A stretch of DNA of 12,175 bases, taken from NCBI GenBank assembly GCA_034431765.1, contig DAOUDD010000097.1:1-12175 (forward strand). Reading direction: 5' to 3'. Positions 6,717-12,175 of this stretch are shown piece by piece (the first letter of the stretch is position 1; each line of letters opens with the position of its first letter). Source of the stretch: DASYAN01 sp034431765. GTDB taxonomy: Bacteria; Chloroflexota; Ktedonobacteria; Ktedonobacterales; Ktedonobacteraceae. A program made the position numbers and the translations under genes. Below the pieces are notes generated by a model. It searched no databases, was not told the DNA's origin, and saw only the letters and a list, made by a program, of their open reading frames with translations.

Positions 6717-7778
6717 TTAAGAAAACCTTTTAAGTGTTTTATCATCTGTTGATTCAGATAGTGGAGGAAGAGGAAGCGGTTCCAGAATCGTCTTCTCTTG
6801 CTCTAACTGTGCTCTTCTGCGTTCCTCTTCTTCAAGAGCATGGTATGGTAACGGAGTCTCTGGAAGTTGAGCAGCATCGACGTATCTCTTTCCCTGTAGC
6901 GTCTTCTCCCTATCCTCTTCTAAGAACGGGATCTGAAGTTCAGGCGCGAAACTCTCTTGCTTCGCTCGCACAGGTGGGCGTGTTGGGATATCCTCAAATA
7001 CCATGGCTTGTGTCTGTTCAAAAGCGGAAGGTGGCTGCCCCGTAGCAGGAACGTTTGCCCTCGCATTCTGATGAGAGGGAAGAGCAACAGGAGCCTGTTC
7101 AGCGTTTCTGGAAGAGGTTGGACCTGGAAGTAGCGGAAAATCTTGCTGTCTGGCTATCAGGTCGGAGATAAGGCCAAAAACAGGCTGAGGCTGTGAGGCT
7201 TCTGTGTATCCCGCTTGCACTGATGGTAGAGCAACATGCGTCTCTCTAACAGGTTGGATTGGTTGGACCGGTGTTGGTAATCGCTGTACAGAGAGTGCAT
7301 TTTGTTGTTGCTTTGTTGGATATGGAGAGCTATAAGGCGAAACCTCTGAGCTTACGGCTCGTGCCGGTTGTGGAATATGAGAAGTAGGTGGAGGGGTAAC
7401 TTGTATCGACTCAGAACTCGCTTGTGGTGGAACATACGTTGCTGTCACACTACGTGTGTTCTTCCTCAACAAGAGGAAGATATGGGCTTCACGCACTGCT
7501 AGCCAGAGTAACCATAACCATGCCGCTGTTACTAAAAGCGATTGGACCAGCAGGAGTGCAAGTGGAAATAAGAGAGTAGAACCTTGCACTGCCCATAATG
7601 CATTGAATGAAGCGCAGGTTTGCAAGAAAACTTTCCAGACTGTAGGGGGAAAACCACCAGCGAGCCAGAAAAGCAAGACAGCAGAAGCGAGAATAAGTAT
7701 ACCACTACGCGCCAAATACATCTCTGCGGAACCTCGCTTCATAGTACTGCCCGCTTGCATATTATGTAGAACGTTCAT
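6717..7778 (-). CDS. Two-helix membrane protein with a long disordered Pro/Gln-rich tail, unknown function
   Basis: 353 aa, family not recognised. After a short basic N-terminus there are two TM helices, ~25-43 and ~69-96, separated by about 25 residues that may face outside. The remaining ~255 residues are Pro, Gln, Ser and Ala-rich with no predictable fold, except a short charged helix near 316-330 (EEEERRRAQLEQEK). The tail should lie in the cytoplasm. Such an architecture would suit a membrane docking platform with linear binding motifs. AGAGGT (complement of 7784-7789) lies 5 nt before the ATG and supports this start. The gene is convergent with the coiled-coil gene (28 bp between stops) and divergent from the second pseudokinase, so it sits between the two pseudokinase modules. 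Its position and membrane topology suggest it belongs to the same system, but no direct evidence links them. Confidence 0.78.
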   Translation of the reverse strand: MNVLHNMQAGSTMKRGSAEMYLARSGILILASAVLLFWLAGGFPPTVWKVFLQTCASFNALWAVQGSTLLFPLALLLVQSLLVTAAWLWLLWLAVREAHIFLLLRKNTRSVTATYVPPQASSESIQVTPPPTSHIPQPARAVSSEVSPYSSPYPTKQQQNALSVQRLPTPVQPIQPVRETHVALPSVQAGYTEASQPQPVFGLISDLIARQQDFPLLPGPTSSRNAEQAPVALPSHQNARANVPATGQPPSAFEQTQAMVFEDIPTRPPVRAKQESFAPELQIPFLEEDREKTLQGKRYVDAAQLPETPLPYHALEEEERRRAQLEQEKTILEPLPLPPLSESTDDKTLKRFS

Positions 7779-7793
7779 CTTGTACCTCTGTTT

Positions 7794-7813
7794 GTAAATA
7801 GTGAGTAAATAGT
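7794..7813. repeat. 9-bp direct repeat with 11-bp period upstream of the leftward gene
   Basis: GTAAATAGT occurs at 7794-7802 and again at 7805-7813, so the period is 11 bp, about one helical turn. It lies 16 bp upstream of the start codon at 7778, between the candidate promoter and the ribosome binding site. It could be a regulator half-site pair or AT-rich coincidence. Confidence 0.35.
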
Positions 7814-7817
7814 AATA

Positions 7818-7847
7818 GGTATCTTTCTAAAAGCTCTAACCGCTCAA
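7818..7847 (-). promoter_or_regulatory. Candidate promoter of the leftward two-helix membrane protein gene
   Basis: On the minus strand, TTGAGC (complement of 7842-7847) is followed after 18 bp by GATACC (complement of 7818-7823). The -10 resembles the GATACT hexamers at the right end of the window. It lies about 40 bp upstream of the start codon, leaving a short leader. Confidence 0.3.
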
Positions 7848-7985
7848 AATAAGTGTTTATAGAGTTCTATTATCTCACAATTTGCAAGAACGTGGTTGTA
7901 GATAGGTCCTGTACGCAGGAAACGTTGTCTTTTCTTTCCACTAGAGAAGAGAGTTCCTTTTCTCCTATTCCACACGCGAGAATCC

Positions 7986-8015
7986 TTGCATAGAAAGGCG
8001 AATCGTTCATATAAT
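7986..8015 (+). promoter_or_regulatory. Candidate promoter of the second pseudokinase gene
   Basis: A perfect TATAAT lies at 8010-8015, with TTGCAT at 7986-7991 18 bp upstream as a weak -35. It would give a leader of about 110 nt containing a small AGGCG/CGCCT hairpin (8063-8077). The position, divergent from the leftward gene, fits. Confidence 0.45.
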
Positions 8016-8131
8016 GTATACAAATTAAAGAAACAGAAGATTCCAGCCCTATTCGGAGCAGAAGGCGAGAACCGCCTGACTGTATGGAAAAGTCCTTCTC
8101 TCATACGTATATCTTTGTAGGATCAAGAAAT

Positions 8132-9427
8132 ATGGATAAATCTATTGACTCTTTTCTAGGAAAGATGATTCGAGGCTATAGTCTTGAAAAGTTGTTGGGG
8201 CGCGGAAGTGTAACGAGAGTGTACCGTGCACACACCGAAGAACTCTGGCAGGTCCCCGAAATTGTGATCACACTGCTCCTGTTTCACGAGACGTTGTCAG
8301 TACGAGCACGGACTCAGTTTCAAGCTCGTTTCACAAAGGAAGCGAAGCATATCTCTCGTCTGCGCCATTCCGCGCTTTTTCCCCTCTACGGTTTTGGCGA
8401 ACAGGAGGAGTATCTCTATTTGCTTATGCCTGATGTTTCTGGTGATACCCTTGCTTTGCGGCTCCATCAACAACAACGTTGGAGTCCCGCAGAAGCTTTT
8501 CTTATCCTTGCTCCCTTAACCGAAGCGCTCGATTATATCCATAGCCAGGGGCTTGTCTATCAGTTTCTCAATCCTGCAAATATTCTTCTGCCCTCTCAGG
8601 GTGTTGCACAGATCACCGGCCTTGGTCTTGCACAGATACTGCGTAAGGATGGACTCGCTGATCTCCCCTGTGATCCTGCTGCATATGATCACCTGAAAAA
8701 CATCGCCGATGCCTATTTAGGAATGCCAGAATATCTCGCCCCAGAAGTGGTGAAGGGTTTACCACCAGATCCACGTTCCGATATCTACTCGCTTGGCATT
8801 CTGCTCTTTGAGATGTTAAGTGGAAAGAAACCATTCAGTTCAGAAAGCTATTTAGAAACGGCTCAAATGCACGTCCTTGAAGCTTTGCCCTCTTTTCATG
8901 ACTTTGCACCCGATCTGCCTGTTGCGCTGGAGCTTGTGATCAACCGTGCACTCCATCGTGATCCAGAGCGACGTTTCCAGGCACCCGCAGAGCTGCTTGC
9001 CGCGTATGCACATGTACTTGATGAGCGTTTGAATGTCCCTCGTCACTTCAACCTTGTTCAAACTGTTGAACAGATTCGTGCGCTACCTTTTCCATCTGCC
9101 TCGCCAAATCTTGCCTTGCCTCGTCTGGATGAGGGCATACGTTCGTCACTTTCTGCTTCCACTCATCAGTCAGCTCAAGCTTCTTCCGGTGATGATGCAG
9201 GGGTAGAGCTGGAAGTACTGCCTTCCTATGTAGATCCAGAAATCTCGCTCTTTGAGGAAAAAGAAGAGGTATCAGTTGCTCATGACGAGGATGATGCGGC
9301 GTTGGTTCAGGGTGAAGCTATCCCCTCTTCTCTCCCTCCTCAATTAGAGTTTGATCAAGAGGAAAGCGAAACACTAGTCTTTACTCTCCCTGAATTTCAA
9401 GAACGCGAGGTGCCCAATAAGCCTTAA
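8132..9427 (+). CDS. Soluble Ser/Thr protein kinase-like protein lacking all catalytic residues (pseudokinase)
   Basis: 431 aa. Residues 15-300 form a Hanks-type kinase fold. The glycine loop G23-R-G25-S-V-T-R-V is intact, E70 (alphaC), A203-P204-E205, D217 (alphaF) and R280 (alphaH) are present, and N150 keeps its place in the catalytic loop. The essential residues are gone: beta3 Lys is T47 (IVITLLL), HRD-x-K is Y143-Q-F145-L-N147, and the DFG Asp is G163 (GLG). Phosphotransfer should be impossible. The tail beyond ~305 is disordered and acidic (clusters at 354-390 and 405-425), with no membrane helix, so the protein is cytoplasmic. The ATG at 8132 is preferred because AGGA (8119-8122) lies 9 nt upstream; an in-frame ATG at 8084 lacks a ribosome binding site and one at 8165 would cut into the fold. 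The PilJ-like gene follows after 133 bp. Confidence 0.87.
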   Translation: MDKSIDSFLGKMIRGYSLEKLLGRGSVTRVYRAHTEELWQVPEIVITLLLFHETLSVRARTQFQARFTKEAKHISRLRHSALFPLYGFGEQEEYLYLLMPDVSGDTLALRLHQQQRWSPAEAFLILAPLTEALDYIHSQGLVYQFLNPANILLPSQGVAQITGLGLAQILRKDGLADLPCDPAAYDHLKNIADAYLGMPEYLAPEVVKGLPPDPRSDIYSLGILLFEMLSGKKPFSSESYLETAQMHVLEALPSFHDFAPDLPVALELVINRALHRDPERRFQAPAELLAAYAHVLDERLNVPRHFNLVQTVEQIRALPFPSASPNLALPRLDEGIRSSLSASTHQSAQASSGDDAGVELEVLPSYVDPEISLFEEKEEVSVAHDEDDAALVQGEAIPSSLPPQLEFDQEESETLVFTLPEFQEREVPNKP

Positions 9428-9560
9428 CCAGGAGGGGGCCAGAGGAAAAGCTTTCTGTGGGTCTCTTGCTATCAGTGGATTCTACCCATCCCACCTCCTT
9501 TATTCCTCCGTCGTTAAAGGCGCGAAGAAGTTGCACATGGCGTAAGTTAGGAGAAAAGAA

Positions 9561-10754
9561 ATGCAAACAAATGGAGGATATTTACGGCAATTAACGCTTA
9601 AGCCATTAATGTATTTAGAGTTACTCATTGCCGCAATACTACCTGTCGTTGCAATCCTTATAGTTGGTGTTGTTGGCACACAGCAGATACCTGGTGCCAG
9701 CGTGAATGTATTTTTACTTGTCTTCTTTATTTGTGTAATTGCTGTGTTCTTTGGAGAACTTGCCATTCTCTTGCTGCTACAAAACGCGATGAAAAAGCAG
9801 ATATCTGAGGTTACGGTGACCTGCCAGGAATATATGGCTGGAAATAAGCAGAGCCGTATGTCTGTGCGTGGCGATGATGAACTAACTCTGCTCTCGCGTA
9901 CACTCAATATGCTGCTGGATCGACAGCAGAATCTCTCGCAGGAAGAGTATGCAGCACTAAAGAATGAGACTCAGCAGATCACAAATCAAATTCAGCGATT
10001 GGTTGCTGAATTGAGTCCAGTTGTTGATGGAAATTTGCGTGTAAGAGCAGCAGTTGTCCCTGGCAATGTCGGAGTGGTTGCAGATGTCTGTAATTCACTC
10101 ATAGAGGAACTCGTGCAACTGGCGAAATGGACACGTTTTGCCTCTGACCAGGTAATCAGTTCCTCGCGCAACCTGCTTGATCGCTCGATAGAATTGGCAC
10201 AGACAACTGAGACTCAAATGGTACGTCTTTCTCAAACAACTGAGTCAGTCGAAAAACTGGTTGCATTCATTCAGCGTATGAGTAGTACGCTTCAACTAAG
10301 TGTTGACATTACTCAGGAATCATTCAACTATCTTCAGCAGCATCGTAATTATCTCATGCGCAATGATAAAACGGTTATACTCCGTTCTGATAGCTCATTT
10401 TCACAAGCAAATACTCTCTTAGACCGCCTCCTGGCCAATATGCAGCGCCAGACACGATTACTTACCGATGTGTTGCAGACGACGCAGGGCAATACATCAC
10501 TAGCAGAATCAGTTATCGGTGACCTCTATACCTTCGCGCAGCAAATTCAACAGGCCAGCACTGGTGTGCTCAAAACTGCGGAGCGCATCAGCTCACTCGC
10601 TACGTTAGCTGAGCGTTGGCGCAATTCGGTTGCTAGTTTTCAGCTCCCTGATGATACACAGGATGCCTTCGCTCTGGAAGAGGGAGCGAGCGAGGAGTCA
10701 TGGCTTTCTTCTCCTACACCTACATCAGCTATACGAAGCTTGCGTGTGAAGTGA
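9561..10754 (+). CDS. PilJ/MCP-like HAMP membrane protein lacking the signalling tip
   Basis: 397 aa. TM helices lie at ~17-40 and ~49-75 with only a few residues between them, so there is no extracytoplasmic sensor. A HAMP domain follows at ~76-124 (R99-M-x-V, G104-D-D-E107-L, LNMLLD). A second HAMP-like unit at ~145-187 (GNLRVRAAV, then VCNSLIEEL) closely follows the pattern GDLTVRA...INxxIEEL of PilJ-type type-IV-pilus transducers. Long helices run from 190 to 360 and end ERISSLATLAERWRNSVASF, the usual close of an MCP signalling domain. The hairpin tip that binds CheA and CheW (consensus AEQTNLLALNAAIEAA) is not found. The protein therefore looks like a transducer repurposed for some other output. 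AGGAG (9549-9553) lies 7 nt before the ATG. It is downstream of the second pseudokinase, mirroring the first module. Confidence 0.8.
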   Translation: MQTNGGYLRQLTLKPLMYLELLIAAILPVVAILIVGVVGTQQIPGASVNVFLLVFFICVIAVFFGELAILLLLQNAMKKQISEVTVTCQEYMAGNKQSRMSVRGDDELTLLSRTLNMLLDRQQNLSQEEYAALKNETQQITNQIQRLVAELSPVVDGNLRVRAAVVPGNVGVVADVCNSLIEELVQLAKWTRFASDQVISSSRNLLDRSIELAQTTETQMVRLSQTTESVEKLVAFIQRMSSTLQLSVDITQESFNYLQQHRNYLMRNDKTVILRSDSSFSQANTLLDRLLANMQRQTRLLTDVLQTTQGNTSLAESVIGDLYTFAQQIQQASTGVLKTAERISSLATLAERWRNSVASFQLPDDTQDAFALEEGASEESWLSSPTPTSAIRSLRVK

Positions 10755-10856
10755 TAGAAAACAGTATAGTCACAATATCTGCGACAATATACGTTCTACA
10801 GCTAGTGGTGCATGTATGAGAGATGGGCCGATCTGTCATTGAAAAGGAAATTGGCA

Positions 10857-11690
10857 ATGTCTGCAAATGTATCTCCTAATAGAGAGAAAGCAACTCTTTT
10901 ATCGCAAGCGGAACAGTCTCAACCGGCGCAAGCCTATACAAATTCTTTTTCGCTGCGTCTCCCACGCGGAGTGCCAGTAAATCAGGAGCGACATGTACTG
11001 ACACTTATCCTGGTGCTACTCATCATTATATCTATCGGCGCTTTAGGTTCACTTACACTTGCGCCTCATCTACTAAGTCGTGCTACCAACGCACCCGACT
11101 CTGCAACCGTCTTTCGCGATGGTGTATGTAGTACAACCGAGCAACAGATGAGGTATCTATCTCAGCCTCAGGATGCCGCTACACTAAAGCTGCCGGCATC
11201 CTGGACTAACGCGGGCCTATCAGCCAGCGATATTCCTGATGCTCGCGCCTGCGCTGCCTCATTCATCAAGAGCTATCAATCGTTTGATAGTAAGGATCCA
11301 AGAACGCTTGATGCTAGTACAACAGTATTGACAGCCACGGCAAAGCAGCGTTTCTACAAAGGTGATGCGAAGAAAAGAGCCGACACGCACATGGACAGCG
11401 CATGGCGTGCCTCAATTCAGAAACATCATTTGCAACAGACTGCTCAGATCGCTGCTCCAACGCTCACAACCACAGAATCTCTCAATAATCTATTGCTTGC
11501 CTGGTTTCTTGTTCCTGCTCGTCTTTCAACTCAAAACGATGGACAGACATTTACACAGGAACATCAATATACAGTTTTGCTCGTGCGAAATATTTCGAGA
11601 AGAGCGTCCAAACCGGGCAAAGGTACCGGTTGGAGCGTTGCTGAATGGAGAGAGGGGAAAGATGCCTTTTCTCCTACATTTCCCCTCTAA
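10857..11690 (+). CDS. Single-pass membrane protein with a probable extracytoplasmic domain, unknown function
   Basis: 277 aa. An N-terminal cytoplasmic segment of ~45 residues precedes one TM helix at ~47-70, then ~205 residues that should lie outside. From 132 on, a helix (AASFIKSYQSFD) is followed by a polar stretch and beta-like segments ending TGWSVAEWREG. This order resembles NTF2-like or TcpC/VirB8-like extracytoplasmic domains, but similarity by eye is weak, so no family is assigned. C91 and C132 could form a disulfide. The ATG at 10857 is chosen because AAGGA (10844-10848) precedes it by 8 nt; the in-frame ATG at 10812 has no clear site. It follows the PilJ-like gene by 102 bp on the same strand and is closed by a hairpin, so it probably ends the operon of the second pseudokinase. 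If so, it could be the outward-facing component that the two transducers lack. Confidence 0.75.
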   Translation: MSANVSPNREKATLLSQAEQSQPAQAYTNSFSLRLPRGVPVNQERHVLTLILVLLIIISIGALGSLTLAPHLLSRATNAPDSATVFRDGVCSTTEQQMRYLSQPQDAATLKLPASWTNAGLSASDIPDARACAASFIKSYQSFDSKDPRTLDASTTVLTATAKQRFYKGDAKKRADTHMDSAWRASIQKHHLQQTAQIAAPTLTTTESLNNLLLAWFLVPARLSTQNDGQTFTQEHQYTVLLVRNISRRASKPGKGTGWSVAEWREGKDAFSPTFPL

Positions 11691-11699
11691 GCAATGTAT

Positions 11700-11737
11700 T
11701 AGCTGAGCAAAATCAAGAAAAAGAGTTTGCTCAGCTA
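11700..11737 (+). terminator. 12-bp perfect hairpin ending the second operon
   Basis: TAGCTGAGCAAA (11700-11711) is perfectly complementary to TTTGCTCAGCTA (11726-11737), with a 14-nt A-rich loop. It starts 9 bp after the stop and is followed by CGTTTCTCT, a weak T-rich stretch. It is probably a terminator of moderate strength. Confidence 0.7.
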
Positions 11738-11774
11738 CGTTTCTCTGATACTACAGAAATTTACCCAAAAACCC

Positions 11775-11803
11775 TTGACACGCACGGCGAGATATGCGAA
11801 AAT
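11775..11803 (+). promoter_or_regulatory. Promoter-like site P1 with inverted repeat over the -10
   Basis: TTGACA (11775-11780) is a perfect -35, followed after 17 bp by GAAAAT (11798-11803), with TGC directly before it as an extended -10. CGGCGAGATAT (11785-11795) and ATAT-GC-CTCGCCG (11802-11814) form an 11-bp inverted repeat with a 2-nt bulge, overlapping the spacer and -10. This suits a repressor operator or a hairpin at the transcript start. Confidence 0.6.
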
Positions 11804-11888
11804 ATGCCTCGCCGCTTCGAGAGATCCATGCACCTCGTCATCCTCTTTCGCAGGACAGCGAGGGCCGCATATTCAGGAGCATTGCCTC

Positions 11889-11917
11889 TTGACACCTCCC
11901 CTCGGATGTGCGATACT
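11889..11917 (+). promoter_or_regulatory. Promoter-like site P2
   Basis: TTGACA (11889-11894), a 17-bp spacer, then GATACT (11912-11917) preceded by TGC. Eighteen bp downstream lies the small palindrome GGACA-TC-TGTCC (11936-11947). Confidence 0.65.
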
Positions 11918-12094
11918 CTGTTTTCGTCGCGTGTCGGACATCTGTCCTTTGGGATAGTTGTGCGCAGACGGAGACGGCTCTGCCACGCTAAGGTGGCTCC
12001 TCTGAGATCGTGACTCCTCCTTCTCAGTTCCTGACACTAGATTGCGCCGGGACTTCATGTCTCTACAATCGGTTTCTGGAACAGGGAAACGGAA

Positions 12095-12124
12095 AGATCC
12101 ATCGAAAAACTGGGTCCTGGATCT
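12095..12124. repeat. 7-bp inverted repeat just upstream of P3
   Basis: AGATCCA (12095-12101) and TGGATCT (12118-12124) pair perfectly across a 16-nt loop. The hairpin ends one base before the -35 box of P3, so it could end transcripts from P1 and P2 weakly or bind a regulator. AGATCCAT also occurs at 11822-11829. Confidence 0.4.
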
Positions 12125-12125
12125 C

Positions 12126-12154
12126 TTGACAAACGACAACGAGTATGCGATACT
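12126..12154 (+). promoter_or_regulatory. Promoter-like site P3 with palindrome at the -10
   Basis: TTGACA (12126-12131), a 17-bp spacer, then GATACT (12149-12154) preceded by TGC. The -10 is the left arm of a perfect palindrome, CGATACT-TCC-AGTATCG (12148-12164). GGACA follows at 12170-12174, as it does after P2. The regulated gene should start beyond the window. Confidence 0.65.
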
Positions 12155-12175
12155 TCCAGTATCGAACACGGACAA

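Larger units (their letters stand above)
11738..12175. other. Non-coding, promoter-rich region at the right edge
   Basis: No convincing gene is present. The frames open here lack ribosome binding sites and run through hairpins and promoter boxes. The stretch holds three promoter-like sites on the plus strand and several hairpins: GCCAC/GTGGC (11982-11997), CTGAGA/TCTCAG (12002-12027) and AGATCCA/TGGATCT (12095-12124). It looks like a regulatory region or set of small transcripts for a gene beyond the window. Confidence 0.6.

Noticed and set aside
7844..8104. 86-codon leftward frame upstream of the second pseudokinase
   Set aside because: It covers the divergent promoter region, has no ribosome binding site and gives a product without recognisable features.
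11645..12013. 122-codon rightward frame past the last gene
   Set aside because: It starts inside the preceding gene, reads through a 12-bp terminator hairpin and two promoter sites, and has an Arg-rich low-quality end.
11873..12175. 100-codon leftward frame running to the window edge
   Set aside because: It is antisense to P2 and P3, begins with TTG at the edge, lacks a ribosome binding site and has no family resemblance.

Overview
The window reads as an interior chromosomal segment of a bacterium with ordinary bacterial signals (Shine-Dalgarno sites, TTGACA-type promoters, Rho-independent terminators) and medium GC. Degenerate Ser/Thr-kinase genes with proline-rich tails, a Tat-exported ferritin-like protein, a DUF4383 membrane protein and several large unrecognised membrane proteins together resemble Chloroflexota of the class Ktedonobacteria. 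That placement is an inference from gene style; no marker gene is present.

Left part (1-3431), mostly housekeeping or stress genes. It holds the 3' end of an Ala/Gln/Pro-rich protein, a Tat-exported ferritin-like protein closed by a strong terminator, a leftward DUF4383 four-helix membrane protein with its own terminator, and a rightward dTDP-glucose 4,6-dehydratase that stands alone without other dTDP-sugar genes.

Middle and right part (3432-11690), a signalling cluster. A structured intergenic region contains a 66-nt three-way-junction fold, a long-range inverted repeat and a possible 30-codon leader ORF whose stop overlaps the next start. Then come a membrane-anchored Ser/Thr pseudokinase (HRD changed to HAN, no glycine loop) and a two-helix membrane protein with a degenerate chemotaxis-transducer-like cytoplasmic coiled coil. 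A convergent gene follows for a two-helix membrane protein with a very long disordered tail. Divergent from that is a second, more degenerate soluble pseudokinase (beta3 Lys, HRD Asp and DFG Asp all lost), followed by a PilJ/MCP-like HAMP protein lacking the conserved signalling tip, and a single-pass protein with a probable extracytoplasmic domain. The order 'pseudokinase then MCP-like membrane coiled coil' occurs twice, which suggests a duplicated two-gene module. If the module signals, it probably does so by binding and conformational change rather than by phosphotransfer or CheA control. This is the best candidate here for an undescribed system; its function is unknown.

Right end (11691-12175). 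No convincing gene is seen. There is a terminator-like hairpin, then three same-strand promoter-like sites, each TTGACA, a 17-bp spacer, and an extended -10 of the form TGC plus hexamer. The first and third have inverted repeats over the -10 element. They probably serve a gene beyond the window edge.
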